Position numbers and translations under genes: made by a program. 64,000 nucleotides of DNA from Charina bottae (lineage: Eukaryota > Chordata > Lepidosauria > Squamata > Charinaidae). The stretch's first letter is position 1. Every line of letters begins with the position of its first letter. The stretch is taken from assembly GCA_023362775.1 (NCBI GenBank), contig JALMGJ010000002.1, positions 59,560,414-59,624,413 on the forward strand, read 5' to 3'. This document shows, one piece after another, positions 1 to 12,270 of this stretch. The notes beneath the pieces were generated by a model that was not told the origin of the DNA, did no database searches, and worked only from the letters and a program-made list of their open reading frames with translations.

Positions 1-1942
1 TATAACAAGGCTCATTTTATTTAACAAATGTAATGTTCAAACTGACAATTTTTATGTTGCAAATTGTATTACATATTTTTCACATACAAAACTTGTATTA
101 GTAATACATTTCATAACAGTGATCTTTTACACTTAAAAACAGAAAAAGTTTAGAGCTGTTCTATTATCTCATCCTATCTGCCCCATGTTTTTATCAAAGT
201 CAGGGAGAAATCCATTGAATTTATTGGTTCAGCTGCATTTGAAGATGTTCCAGTATCAGTAAATAAAAGTTTAGTAGCTTCTTCAGTATAAGATTGAAAA
301 GATCAGTTTAGATCCCCATAGTCTATAATAATAATTTGCATGGTAGCTAGATGCTAATAGATCTAACTCTGTTGCACCTAACTGATTAAAGTAAGTAAGT
401 ACACATCCTCCAATTTTTTTCTTCATCAGAGGAAATGTAACTTCTTAGATTTGTCACCTTTTTTAAATTGCTTAAAGTTTTATTTCACAGTTTAATTCTG
501 AACATATAGCTGATTAATTTTTAAAATAATTTTTTTGAAGTTTTTAGTAAACATAGTAAAAACTAATACAAACTAAACTAGGAGGTAAAAGAAAAGTAAA
601 AGAAAAGTTCAGAAGGTGCAGGGAAAAGAAAAAAAGGGGAAAAAGTAGAAAAGAAAAAGAAAAAAAGAAAAAGACAATAATAAAGAAGTGACTTCCAACC
701 TTCATCACACCAAGCATAAGCTAATATAATAACTTTTCGCCCTCTTTTAAAATTACAAATAAGAAAACTCTTCTTCCCATAGCCTAGCTTTTATCTATGT
801 GCAATCCACAAATCATCATCTTTTTAGTCTTGGTTCAGCAAAAAGTCCATTAGGAGTTACCAGAAATATCAAGCAAATAGTTTATCCCTGATCAAATACT
901 CCAACTTTATATTCCTTCTTTTTGCTCTTCACAATCTTCACAATTTGTTTCTGTTGCCTTTTCCTCAGGTGCTAATCATGATACAGATATCCTTTGAGTG
1001 GAACTTCTTGGCAAGTAAAGTAATAAGGAATATGGAGCTTCCTAAATGGTAAGGTTGTGTTGAGATCCAGATTTAAGGGCAAAATGTCATTTTGAACACA
1101 CATGGGTACTCACATAGCACCTGTGGGGAATCAGGAAAAGATGTGAGACCAGAAAAAGGCACGGATTCTTTTTGTGTTCCTGACAGGGGTGCCTGCTAGC
1201 CCACATACACTTTGAATCCCATTTTGCTCTTCAAATCTGAAACTCTGCACAGCTCAAATAAATAAATAACTCAAGGCAAACAGAACAACCTACCCTTGGC
1301 AGATATCTCCAAACCTCCCTTCAGGCAACAGTATAGAACAGAAAGAAGAATGGTGTTTTCACCCAAAAAATAAATCCATCCCATTGTTTCAGTGGAAATA
1401 AATATTTTAATTAAACTAGACCTAGGAATGGCATAAGTCCACTGGTGGTTTGCAGAATGTCTAGAAATTAAAAATTCTCTCATTCCAACTCTCCTCTCTT
1501 CTTTATTCTGATGTTCAAGTGGAGCCAGTCACAAAGATTTCTACAGAAACTCTGGAGACAGGAACCTGAGAAGGAATCTTGTCAGAATATTCTTGGCAAG
1601 CTCTGTCAGTATTTAGGAGTCTCTTGAAAGTAATTAATGTTGAGATACTGCAGCTAGTTCTTTTAAGTAACCACCAACAGCTATCTATAATGATAAAGAT
1701 TTGGAAGTGATCATTTATGGAATTGTACAAGTATCTTTCCCATTTAGTACCCTAGATATTTTTATATCCTGTTTTTACTGCATTGAAACAATGATAAAAT
1801 GGGGTCAAACAGAACATTATCTCAAGATAAATTCTAGCACGGAAGGTTTTATTATTTCCTTAGTTTTAGGCTTCATGTTTTGTCAAATTACAAATGTAAT
1901 TCCTCCTAAACTTGGTTTCAATGGACTAGAGCAACTGTAGTC
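1..1942. other. Unique AT-rich intron, no gene seen
   Basis: No coding, RNA or repeat signature was recognised here. The stretch holds A/G-rich low-complexity runs around 580-680. It lies in the inferred upstream intron of CNTN4, more than 30 kb before the first exon seen. Short ORFs show no family resemblance. Confidence 0.6.
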
Positions 1943-2320
1943 CAACATAAGAACAGAAGCAGTGCTCTGCTGGATCAGACCCACAGCCCATCTAGTCCAG
2001 CAGTCTGTTCTCATACCTACTGTACAAGGAAGCCCACTGGACTCCCAGTGGATGGCCTTGAGGGGTAGTCCCACTGCCATCAAGGCTCATAGCCATTCAT
2101 CCCCATGTCTTCCATGAATCGATCAAACCCTTTTTTGAAGCCAGCCAAGTGAGTAGCCAGCACCACATCTTGTGGTAGTGAATTCCAAAGTTTAATTAAG
2201 TGTTTTGTTTAAAAAAAAAGTCCCTTTGTCCTGATTTTTCCAGTATTAAATTTCATTGGGTGGGCATATCTAGACATATCCTCTTCACTCCTATCTCCTT
2301 GAGTAAAGTCTTCCTCTCTT
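1943..2320 (-). mobile_element. CR1-type LINE 3' end
   Basis: Read on the minus strand, this gives a decayed C-terminal reverse-transcriptase tail (a stretch like LWNSLPQDVV followed by GFKKGFDRF) and then a 3' UTR with the 'ctgctggactagatgggc' type of sequence common in squamate CR1/L3 LINEs. The element is truncated at its 5' side, which is the right side here. It is a non-coding fossil inside the intron. The exact family (CR1 or L3) is not certain. Confidence 0.65.
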
Positions 2321-2550
2321 AAAATTTTTTACAAAATAAATAATAAATGCACCCTTGCCCAATTATCAAATAAGCATTTTCAGCTAACTGCTGAAAGGGA
2401 CAGAAATATATCAATTTATGTGCATAGGATGTCACTCTAGGTCTGTCTGTACAAGGAGCTATAGCCCACTCTTAAAACTATGAATATATCATATCCTAAA
2501 AGTAATTTCAGTGTTTGGAGGTATTTATTTTAAAGATATTTTAAGAAACT

Positions 2551-2800
2551 TGTCAGGGAGTTAACTGGCGAAGAAGGAGGGGGCTCCCTCCAGGGGGAGA
2601 AACACATGTGTAGTACTGAATCGTTTTGCTTTCCTCCCAAGAGGCTAAAGAAGGCCCCGCCCTGATTTCTTGGACCCTTTCTCTGAGCATTACTAGTTCA
2701 TTTTAGTTTAGCTGGATTCTGTGTAGTAGAGTAGGACAATAAAGCATTAGAGCTTCAACTCCAAGTCTCAGCGTGTTTTCCTTCACTCGAAGTCAGGACA
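2551..2800 (+). mobile_element. Solo LTR, 250 bp
   Basis: The segment begins TGTCAGGG and ends TCAGGACA. It is flanked on both sides by the same 5 bp, aaact (2546-2550 and 2801-2805). A polyadenylation signal (aataaag, about 2739) lies 60 bp before the right end, so the LTR points along +. No internal retroviral or gypsy region and no second LTR is present. It is therefore a solo LTR left by LTR-LTR recombination. Class (ERV or gypsy) is undetermined. Confidence 0.8.
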
Positions 2801-2805
2801 AAACT

Positions 2806-3452
2806 ACTCAATAGAATTACACCTACCAAATTAACATAATTTTAATGTGTAGAAATATGCTGATTTCAGTGTAATAAAAATAGTTGAAGCAGGGTGTAGA
2901 TTTAAGCTATCTTTCATGACTTTTCCCTCATACAGAAATGTAGGTGGGATTATTTTATCTCTTTCCTTGAATAGTCATTTTCCTAGTTTCCATTTCTATT
3001 TTAAAAAAATAAAAGGAAAAGTGCACTATTTTTCTCAAAGACACGTTATTGTTAAATTGTCTTATGTTCATCTGTTAAGCACTATGCAGAGGCATAAACA
3101 TTCAGACCAGAAACATAGGTATATTGAGAATCCCATACTTTCTTTCAATGTTTAATTCTTTCCCCTTGAGCTAATCCTACTCAAATACATCAAAGGACAA
3201 TATTTATTACTTTTGATTGAAATTCGAGTCCATAGCTTCTGAGAAATTGGAAACCTGCTGATTTACCTCCAAGTATGCATTATTTAACTGCTACTTCATT
3301 TTAGAAGGGTGATATGCACTGCATGTGAAAATAAAATACGTACTTGTTAAACTGAAAATAGCACATTGTTTTCAAACCATGTGTGGTATTTTCTAAAAGA
3401 AATATGCCAGCTCCTATGCATTGGATCCTTTTATAGGACTCCTCTCTTAAGG
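2806..3452. other. Unique intron
   Basis: No repeat or exon was recognised. Confidence 0.5.
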
Positions 3453-3534
3453 TCTGTAGCTTGAATCATGTCAACTGGATTTCTATTTTCTCATTGGAAA
3501 CGTTTCGCTCCTTATCCAAGGAGCTTCTTCAGTC
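3453..3534 (-). mobile_element. Penelope-like element terminal fragment
   Basis: These 82 bp match the terminal arm of the PLE at 34047-36588, including the 'gaaacgtttcgctcc' box. The match begins at exactly the arm boundary (tctgtagcttgaatcatg) and lacks the 33-nt extension found at the left end of the larger copy. Similarity stops after 'cttcttcagtc'. Sequence to the right may be a diverged PLE interior or unrelated. Confidence 0.65.
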
Positions 3535-4483
3535 CAAGGCTTAGCCTGGTTTCTAACTGTGCTTCACATTTCTCTATCACTGTGTTTTATTTACTAAGGT
3601 TCTTATCTTTCAGCATTTCCCAACTTAACATCCCTCACCATAACATCAAAACAAACATTTCCTCCAGAGAACAACTAGCTACACTTCATCTCCTGAGATA
3701 CAATTATTCGGTGTTTGTCCTTAATGCCCTTGGGATATGATGATGCAGCAGGCTCTCTTTGTTCAGCCAAACACAGTCATCTCTTTGTTTGTTAGTGCTG
3801 TAAATACTAATTCATGCAGGTTTGCATCACACCTAAATTTCCTTTGACAGTTCGCTAGCTGTGCTGAGCAAATTTCTATATAAAAGTTTCCTTTAAATAT
3901 TTAGTTGCAACTATAACTGTAAATGTTGGGAAAGGTGGATGTGAAGAATTTCCATATTTAGAGCTGGTTTTCCAAGGGTTCTGTCACTAGCCCTATTTAT
4001 AGTAATATTGTATTTATTCAAAAGGAAAATGACTTTTCTTCCCCAGATAACTATTTAGATGTGTATATGGAAACATATCTACAAGTATGTGACATACTGT
4101 ACACACATTCATAAGAGGAAAAACATCTTTAGGATTGGTTTCAGTGATAGTTGACAACAGCTGACAAGTCAGATGAGCTAGGCAATGTACAGGAACTGTT
4201 GATAAGTTTATAAGTCTTTTTTCTTGTCTATTCTTTTATGAGAGTACTGTCTTCAGCTGAAGATCATCTTCATTTCTTACACACAAAAAGTATGTAGAAG
4301 GATACAACAGAATGCTGCTCTCTGCTTCTCCTTTCCATTTCTGGCAGTAGGTCACTGGCCATTGCATGTTAATGCCTTGTATCAGGAATACTATGCCCAA
4401 TCTTAGGTAGACTGCTTCATTTAAAAAACCAAGAACAATCTACCAGCAACATAAAGGATCATATTGGCAGCACTTTTCCAATA
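3535..4483. other. Unique intron
   Basis: No recognisable gene or repeat. Confidence 0.5.
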
Positions 4484-4520
4484 CCTAAAGTTTCTTTCGA
4501 GAATACCTAAAGCTTCTTTC
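4484..4520. repeat. Tandem 22-bp duplication abutting a SINE
   Basis: A 22-bp unit ending in ctttcgag occurs twice in a row with one mismatch. The second copy provides the left target duplication of the SINE that follows. Confidence 0.7.
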
Positions 4521-4779
4521 GAGACCCGAGCACCGCATGACGGACTGAGCTCCTGCACTTGCCCCAGCTCTTGCCAACCTAGCAATTCGAAAGCATACAA
4601 ATGCAAGTAGATAAATAGGTACCACTTCTGTGGGATGGTAACAGCGTTCCTTGCGCGTCATGCCAGCCACATGACCACGGAAGCATCTTCGGACAGCGCT
4701 GGCTCTTTGGCTAAGAAATGGAGATGAGCACCACCCCCTAGAGTTGGACACGACTGTGCAGGGGAAAACCTTACCTTTA
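4521..4779 (+). mobile_element. Squamate tRNA-derived SINE, 5'-truncated
   Basis: The body reads 'gccccagctcttgccaa', then 'catgaccacggaagcatctt' and 'agagttggacacgactgtgc', a very common squamate SINE. It is flanked by a 14-bp direct repeat, ctaaagcttctttc (4507-4520 and 4780-4793), which is its target duplication. The tRNA-like promoter (A and B boxes) is missing, so this copy is 5'-truncated. The minus-strand copy at 22039-22373 is full length and shares the central part. Confidence 0.8.
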
Positions 4780-4892
4780 CTAAAGCTTCTTTCTTTTCAA
4801 AATCTACGTATATGGAAATCCCAGAAACTGAAGTATATAAAATGTAACTGAGCTATATAAGTTCTAATTGATCTATGAAACAATGCATATTT

Positions 4893-5640
4893 ATTTGTTT
4901 GTTTGTTTATTTATTTATTTATTTATTAGATTTATCACCGCCCAACTCCCACAAGGGGACTCTGGGCGGTTTACAATAAAACAAAACTAAGCAATACAAT
5001 GTAAAATCACACAATAAATACAATACATATTAATAAATATAATAACCAAATGGCTCAAGTTCTTCTACTACTGCAAGTGAAATAAAGTTGTATTAAGAAA
5101 CTAGCCATCCCCAGGAGTGGCTACTCTTATTCTCGCCCCAAGCATGAAGGCAGAACCAGGTTTTTAAGTGTCTGCGGAAATCCAGGAGCAAGGGGACCCG
5201 TCTCACCTCCAGGGGAAGGATGTTCCAGAGGGCGGGCGCTACTGCAGAGAAGGCACGCTTCCGATACCCCACTATATAGAACTCCTTTAGAGGTGGGGTC
5301 CGTAACATGCCTTCTCTGCATGACCTGGTGGGACAGGTCAATGTGATAGGGATGAGACGGTCCCTCAGATAACCTGGCCCCATGCCATGTAGGGCTTTAA
5401 AGGTCATAACCAACACCTTGAATTGGACCCGGAAGCAAACTGGGACCTAGTGCAGCTCGTGGAGCAAAGGTGTTACGTGTGCCACCCTTGGGGCACCTAA
5501 AATTCCTTGTGCAGCCGCATTCTGGACCAGCTGTGGCTTCCGGATATTCTTCAAGGGTAGTCCCATGTAGAGCGCATTACAGTAGTCTATATGAGAGATA
5601 ACCAGGGCGTGAGTGATCGTTCAAAGGGCCTCTCATTCCA
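4893..5640 (-). mobile_element. L2-type LINE 3' end, truncated and broken
   Basis: A TTTG/TTTA tail precedes the tail block 'ccgcccaactccc...ctctgggcggttta', and 5093-5416 (minus) encodes the C-terminal end of the L2 reverse transcriptase (FKALHGMGPGYLRDRLIP, then LWNILPLEVRR). It matches the better preserved copy at 30643-32127. The 5' truncation lies near 5640, and reading-frame breaks occur upstream of the listed ORF. There is no catalytic core, so it is inactive. Confidence 0.8.
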
Positions 5641-6278
5641 GGAATATTTTATCTATAGAAGGGTTTTCATGGATGTTTTGGATTGCCTAACTGACCTTGA
5701 AAAAGCTAAACAAAGACAGATTTCATTTATTTTTGAGTAGGATACCACCAGGAAATCCCAGGGGCATAGAATAGATTGGGAAGTTGGGGAAAAAAATCAG
5801 AAGAGAATGACAAGACACTTCTCTAATGTGGCCAAGAAAACGGGTTGAGCTGAAGTAGATAAAGTATATGACTAATGGACTTCATGGGTATATATGGTAC
5901 AAAGAAAGAAAAGATGAAAAGAAGTTGAAAAGACATATAATAAGACAAAGCCTGTTAGAAGTCTGAATCTTTTAAAAGTTAGAGTAAGTCCAGCCTTACC
6001 ATCAAATGCATTTTACTCTAAGGACAATTACAGTAAAAAAAAAATAGTTACATATGCCAGTGTGAAATATCCAAATTTGGAAAACAGATTAAAGACGCAA
6101 CAAGAACTGTACAATGGAAGAAGGAATTTACTATAGTTAATGTATTTACAAAGAACCTTAAAAATAAAAAGGTGGAGGAACTTTGAGAAAGAGGACAGAA
6201 TTTGAAATACTTACACAAAACCAAAATAATTTACTAGGACACATTTATAAACTATTGCTGAAATATGACAAAGAGACA
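5641..6278. other. Unique intron
   Basis: Nothing recognised. Confidence 0.45.
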
Positions 6279-6351
6279 GATGCTGACTGGGGAATTCTGG
6301 GAGTTGAAGTCCACACATCTTCCAGTCGCCAAGGTTGAGAAACACTGTTGT
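6279..6351. mobile_element. Half of a palindromic hAT MITE
   Basis: The sequence 'ggggaattctgggagttgaa' through 'caaggttgagaaacactg' matches the right half of the MITE at 52512-52642. Only one arm is present and no 8-bp target duplication is visible, so it is a decayed or truncated copy. Confidence 0.65.
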
Positions 6352-6871
6352 AAACTGTGTTTGGTGGTTGGGGCTATAAATGGAAGAGAAGGATCTATTA
6401 GTAAAAGTTAATTTACTTTTTCTTTTTTCATTCAAATGTAGCAGTCCTTTTTGTATCATTTACTTTCTTTGTATTTCAATATTTTAACAATAAACACATA
6501 GACAAAAAATGATAAAGAATATAACAATAAACAAATTAGTATAGAATGTATTTATTTCAAAAGTTAAGAACAATAGAGCATTTCAGCCTTTGAAGCTGCT
6601 GAGTACTCTAGCTCTTAGGTAAAAAAAAAAAAGCATAAACCAAGAAAAGAATTACCCAGAGAGTGGGTATTCTTACTGAATTCTGCTGATGAATTCATAA
6701 AACATACCACAGAAGCCTTACGATTACAAATGCTCTCATCTGCTTGTCACAAGAACATGCAAATGAAATGACTCAGTGGTACTTCAAAGGGAAGATTAAT
6801 GTTATATTCAGTAATAAACTAAAGAGAAGAAGAATCCAATTTTTCAAAGAAAAGCCTTAGCTAGATGGAGT
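6352..6871. other. Unique intron
   Basis: Nothing recognised. Confidence 0.45.
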
Positions 6872-6876
6872 GTCTT

Positions 6877-7271
6877 TGTGAGGGTTTGATCCTTCAGCTG
6901 GCAAACGAAGCTCCGACGCACACTCCGTAGGATATGTAAAAGCTTTATTTACAGAGAGTGATCTGGTTCCACGTCAATGAACCAAGTGAAGCATAGATAC
7001 AAGACCTTACAGTTTAATAGGTTTCAGTCTCCCCCTGTCATAGAATGCGTTTATCAGTTTCGTTCCTTCTGTCTCACACCCTCTCTTCTGTGACTCGGCG
7101 CTGTCCAGCGAAGGTGCTGAATGCCTTTGCCTAATGCACACTGTGAGATGATTGCCTGCCTGGCGGCTTGCTGTTACATTCTTTCTTTTTATAGCTTTTA
7201 GCGTCCTGGCTGGTTGATATGTTTATGTGATTTAACTGTCATGTCAGGGTGGCATGGATGCCATCATGACA
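6877..7271 (-). mobile_element. Solo LTR, 395 bp
   Basis: On the + strand the segment starts TGTGAGGG and ends CATGACA. The same 5 bp, gtctt, lies on each side (6872-6876 and 7272-7276). Read on the minus strand it starts TGTCATG and has aataaag (about 6945) near the 3' end, so the LTR is in minus orientation. No internal coding region is present. Confidence 0.8.
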
Positions 7272-7276
7272 GTCTT

Positions 7277-9704
7277 ATGTTAAGTGGTTCTATAAAGTAA
7301 GAGAACCCAGAAACAAGTAGCAGGAAGATAGGTGGCTCTCAGAACAGAGGTAGACTGTAGGGAGTCCATTCAGTTATGGAAGTCAGTTAATTTGAGTTGG
7401 ATCCAGAAAACAACAGGGAGCTACTGATTCTATGTATTATATATGAACATTGCTTAGTTTTAAAAATACTTGGGGGGGGGGGAAGTAATAGCATATCCTC
7501 AGAATCATTCACAGGATTTACTTGCTTATACTGTATGTTTATGTTAAAGTCTACTAACTTTAGAATCCTGTGCATACTTATTAGAGAGGAAGTTCTTCTG
7601 AACTCAATTTCTAAACATATTTATAAACAAAAATATTGAGATAGGTTATAACCCTCATTCTGTTCCAATGTTTATACTTCCCATCTCTGTCCCTTGCATA
7701 TACTGTAGATAGTGCAAACCTTAAACATCAGACCATATGAAGAACACAGAACTGGCAGGCATGTGACAGATTAGACAATGCCTGTACAATCTCCCTTCCT
7801 GGACCATTACACATACCTTATTGAAACACTTGCTTTTTCCCATTCTTAATCTTTCTCTCATACATAATTGTATGTACTGTATATACTGAAGTTTGAGTTA
7901 TAGATTTATTTTAAATGTACTAGCTCCTCATGCCTGGTTCATACTTGCAGTATGTGGGATGGTGGTATTCTGAAAACACATAATCACATTTTGACTGTAG
8001 TATGTGATAAGCAATTATGGCTTCCTTCTTCCCACATCCACATAATTTTCACCATGCAGTTATGTATGTTGTGGGGAAAGGGATTCAGATCAAGATATAA
8101 GGCAGCATCCTTCATGAGTACTGCATTTCTTCATATTAGTTTCCACATTACCATTAGGCCCACCATACTTTTCATTGAAGTTAGGGATATTATATTATTA
8201 CCTTTCACAAGTTTTTAGTTTATTATTCTGGTACGTACATACAAACATGCCCATCTTACTAGTACATTTTGGGATAAGTAACAGTATGCAAAATACAAAA
8301 AAAAAGAATAAATAAGTAAGCAAAAAATATTTAAATCAGCAGGTAACACAAAATAAAATGAACTAAATCTAGTTTTCACCCATATACTCACTTATACTTC
8401 TTCATACCTGTTTTTCCTTGGAAACTCGTTTTTTCTTCCACTTCCTTTTGCTCTTAAGATTCTTACCTCCTTCTTTTTGAGGATCTCGTCAGCTCTACCC
8501 TACCATGACTTTCTCAGTCTTCGTTTTTCACTTGATCAGTTCACTCTTCCTTCGTATAATTGTTTTATGATTTGCTCCTAAATTTACTCCTCATTCTATA
8601 TGAACAAACCACTTCAACATACTTGTTTCATATTGATCACTCACATATGTATTCAATCCACATTCGTTCAGCACCCATTCATTTAAGGAAGTGGGCAGAA
8701 GCAGATGCTTTAACACAGCCATTTTCACTTCTTTTGACAAATATTTATTCTTAATTCCTGTTGTGTTCATACTGTTCATACTATCTCGCTGTTTGAACAT
8801 CACAGAGAACTATAATAAATAAGTTATAATTAATCCAAATGCAAGATAAGTAAAAGAATTCTCAATCCAATAAATCAAGGTTTACTGGAATTATCTTATT
8901 GCATCTCAGCTGGGACATACATAGTTTAAAGCTATTCTGTTGTGTTTGAGGCAACATGGTGCACTTTCCCAGAATCATTTCTATTGCCTAAGCTCTATAA
9001 AGGACTGCAGTTGGTGATAATTTAGTTGGTGAAATAACAATATAGGTTTGAGCTACATGTCTTGTCATCAATAATGAGCATGTAAAAGGCTCTGGAAGAT
9101 CTGCAATACAATTCTTGTAAAAATGTGGCAGTGTAGAGAGATCATTTTTCTTTTGCCTTTTTTAAACAATTATCCATAAATATGTTCTGGTGGAAATAGG
9201 TCATTGTCATTGATTTATATACCAAAGGCTTTGTTGCTTTTTCTCCAGCCTATTTCTTTTTTCTATATCCTGAAAGATCTGAGTAGCTTTGTAAAGATAC
9301 TGCTTTTAAAAAAATCTATTCATATATAATCTGGGACAGGAGAAAAGTTGTAAAAATAGGTCAGTTTCTCCCAATTATCTCAGAGTATAATGAATGAAAT
9401 ATACTTAGTAATGGATTTAAATGGCGTCTGAGCTGGAATCAGAGGTGAAGTCTTAACATTACCTGAAAACTTAGAAGAACTGGGGAGAATTTCAATGGAG
9501 GAGGTGCAATGGCCAGCACAACCGAAGATGGATCTAAATAGCAGTGGGGGTTGAAGATTTATGTAGATTTATTTAGTAAAGAGCAATGTTGGCTGATAAT
9601 CTTAAAATGGACTGAGCAGTTCTTTTTTTCTTTTTCTTTTTCTTGTGTTATTTTAAATACGCTGTATTATTTCAATAGAGTGATGTTTATATAATATAAT
9701 TAAA
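7277..9704. other. Unique intron, 2.4 kb
   Basis: Only a short G run (about 7472) and A/T runs stand out. No exon, repeat or RNA gene was recognised. Confidence 0.5.
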
Positions 9705-9800
9705 GATCGTTGACATTCTTTTTGTAAACCGCCCAGAGTCCCCTTCGGGGGAGATGGGGCAGTGATATAAATTGAATCATAAATAAATAAATAAATAAAT
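9705..9800 (+). mobile_element. L2 LINE 3' tail
   Basis: It carries 'tgtaaaccgcccagagtccc', then 'gggggagatggggcagtgat' and an (aaat)n tail, which is the L2 3' end seen elsewhere in the window. Only the tail is present. Confidence 0.7.
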
Positions 9801-10059
9801 TCTATTATTTAGATAACTTAGAGTGTTGAAAATAGAGAAGAGAAAAAAAAGATTAATTACCTGAACCTTATTAATTATATTAATTACAATTTTGGATATC
9901 AGTATTACAAGCATTAACATGATTTGGCTTTTTCATTCAAAGTTGAGTATAACATTGAAAAAAAACAGTTGTGAGTTGGATCAACATATTTGTTATATAA
10001 TAAAGGTTTCAGTCTTAAGCAAATTACTTAATATTAAAATCTCTTGTATTGTTACTTGG

Positions 10060-10061
<2 letters not shown>

Positions 10062-10092
<31 letters not shown>
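10062..10092. repeat. (TA)n(TG)n microsatellite
   Basis: A tatata run passes directly into about 12 TG units. Confidence 0.9.
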
Positions 10093-10202
10093 TTAAATGT
10101 TAATGAAAGTGAAAAAATAGATGAATAGAAATAGATGAATAAAAAAAATTAACAAGAATTAAAATTCCAAAATTTAGAAAAAGAGAAAAAAGGAAAAGGA
10201 AA

Positions 10203-10251
10203 AATAATAATAATAATAATAATAATAACAACAACAACAACAACAACAATA
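10203..10251. repeat. (ATA)n(AAC)n microsatellite
   Basis: ATA triplets are followed by AAC triplets. The run sits at the 3' end of the minus-strand L1 fragment and may derive from its tail. Confidence 0.85.
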
Positions 10252-10254
10252 AAC

Positions 10255-10880
10255 CACTATTAGGTTTTGCCATGCTGTGTGATGTGTTGTGTGTATGGGA
10301 ACCATTCTTGCTTAAATGTAGTTAAAATTCTATTGTGTATATATACTGTTAGTTTTGCCATTGCTGCATATTCTCCAAGTTTAAGTTGCCAATCAGATAT
10401 TGTTGGAATTGTGTCTTTCTTCCAGAGCAAAATTTGTTCTCACTGCTGTAAGCATATAACTCATTAAATTATGATGTTTCTTGTTTTTTTCTGAGATTAT
10501 ACCTGGTAAGAAAAGTTGTGGTTTCATTTTGAATTTAAATTCCAAAATTTTTCTGCAATATACTATGTATGCCTTTCCAGTTCTTTGAGGGGGGGGCAGG
10601 TTTACACGTCCACCACATGTGATAAAACATTCCTTCTGTTTCACAAAATTTGCAACATTTATTACTGTATGATTTGTCTATCTTAGATATTATTGATGGA
10701 ATTGTATACCATCTGTAAAATATTTTGTACCAATTTTTCTTTAAGTTATAACTTGGTGTAAATTTTATAGATTTATTGTATAGGTCTTCCCATTGTTATG
10801 TTGTAACTGTTTCTTAAAGTTTTGCATCCATTTTATCAAACAGTTTTTTGTTTATTCTGTCTCCGTCTCATACAGTATCT
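10255..10880 (-). mobile_element. L1 LINE ORF2 C-terminus, decayed
   Basis: The minus strand reads KWYKIFYRWYTIPS, then a Cys-rich stretch KCCKFCETEGMFYHMWWTC, which is the C-terminal zinc-knuckle-like region of L1 ORF2p. A LxEWQxKLxEY-like tail follows toward 10260. Frameshifts and stops break it. It is 5'-truncated near 10880. This is the only L1 recognised in the window. Confidence 0.65.
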
Positions 10881-11928
10881 AAGTAAAAGTTTATATATAC
10901 TAGGACTCAGCAGTTCTGATCAATATCAGGAGTGCTAATTCAAAGGGAACTTGAAAATTCCTGAAGTGTTCCAGGGCAAATCCAGATAATATTGCCAAAG
11001 AGCATTGTAGGTTTGAGTGTGGCCAAGACCATGAAGAGGAGGTGGTACCATGGGACTTTTTCTACTCAATGCAGATGATCCTTCAGGGTTTGAAGAAGAC
11101 AAAAGATATCTCACTCTACCAGCCAGAGAAGAGGGTGGAAGCCTCTACTAGGCTGGAAGAAAAAGCTAGTGTGGGATTTTGTGGGAGCGAATCAGTTTTT
11201 GGAGCATTGCTAAGGCAGTGTGTATGGAACTGCCTTTATTTTCAATATATAAATTGCAAGTTGAATTCCAAGGGCATTGTACAATGCCTGTGGAAAAAAA
11301 TAGGGTTGTTTTATGCACTGAGTGCTTCCTAATCACAGTAGTCTTGGTAGATTTCCAAACAGATTTTTTGTTTGAGCTCATCTTTCTGCAAACTGATTTT
11401 AAAAAATGCATACATCCTCTCCTAGTATCTTTGATCATCTAAAAAGGATCAGTTCATGTAATCTGTACAGCGATACTGGGGTATTCATAATTATGATTTC
11501 TTTTCCATTTTTAGTTTGCTTAGGGTACTGAATGATGCAAAACAAATTGGCATAGATCAAGGAAAAATGGATAGCTAGATAATATAGTCAGTGACCACAA
11601 AATGTACATCTGCCTATCATCAAACCTTAAAATAATAAAATTTAAAATTCTGTGTAATTATGTCCTTATTGTTCTATGCAGCAACACTAAATAGTCCTGC
11701 ACTGAATGTCAGTAGCAATTGAGCCAATTTTGCAAGTCTCCTAGAAGTCATCATTGACTTAGCAGTTAAAAAGAGAATGATGGAGTCTTCTCAAGAATCT
11801 CCATGGCAGTCAGTTAATACAGACGTAATTAAGTTTTTGCATGTCAGTCCTTTGAGGTAGGCCACGCCAGGAAACTGATTCCATAAGTGTGATTGGAACT
11901 ATATTTATTGATATAGACCAGAGCTTTC
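10881..11928. other. Unique intron
   Basis: Overlapping short ORFs on both strands at 11042-11442 do not resemble any family I know. Nothing else was recognised. Confidence 0.45.
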
Positions 11929-12237
11929 CAAACTTTTCATGTTGGTGACACACTTTTTAGACATGCATCATTTTGCAACACACTCTTACAGCAGGTCACT
12001 AGGCAGGCACTAGGACCTGCGCGGAATCACAGCATGTTTGGAAGCAGCAAGGCACAAGGCAGGCACTAGGACCTGCGTGGAATCCTGGCAGGGCAGGTTT
12101 GGAGGCAGCAAGGCACAAGGCAGGCACTAGGACCTGCGCAGAATCCTGGCAGGGCTCAGAGGCAGCAGCAGCCATGACACACCAGACACTGCAGCGGACA
12201 CACTAAGGTGTCCCAACACACAGTTTGGAAAGCTCTG
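11929..12237. mobile_element. Non-autonomous hAT MITE, family A, copy 1
   Basis: The ends are CAGAGCTTTCCAAACTT and the inverted CAGTTTGGAAAGCTCTG, the same terminal repeats as the copies at 15097 and 22504. The core has a roughly 60-bp GC-rich unit (aggcactaggacctgcg) repeated three times. A clean 8-bp target duplication was not found. The right end is followed by extra copies of an 11-bp unit (12238-12270) that blur the junction. There is no transposase. Confidence 0.75.
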
Positions 12238-12270
12238 ATAAAGCTCTGATAAAGCTCTGATAAAGCTCTG
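12238..12270. repeat. 11-bp tandem repeat at a MITE end
   Basis: The unit ataaagctctg occurs three times in a row and re-uses the final ctctg of the MITE terminus. It looks like slippage after insertion. Confidence 0.8.

Noticed and set aside
11929..12270. Clean 8-bp target duplication for hAT copy 1
   Set aside because: Left flank atatagac and right flank actatagt do not match; the right junction is blurred by an 11-bp tandem repeat.
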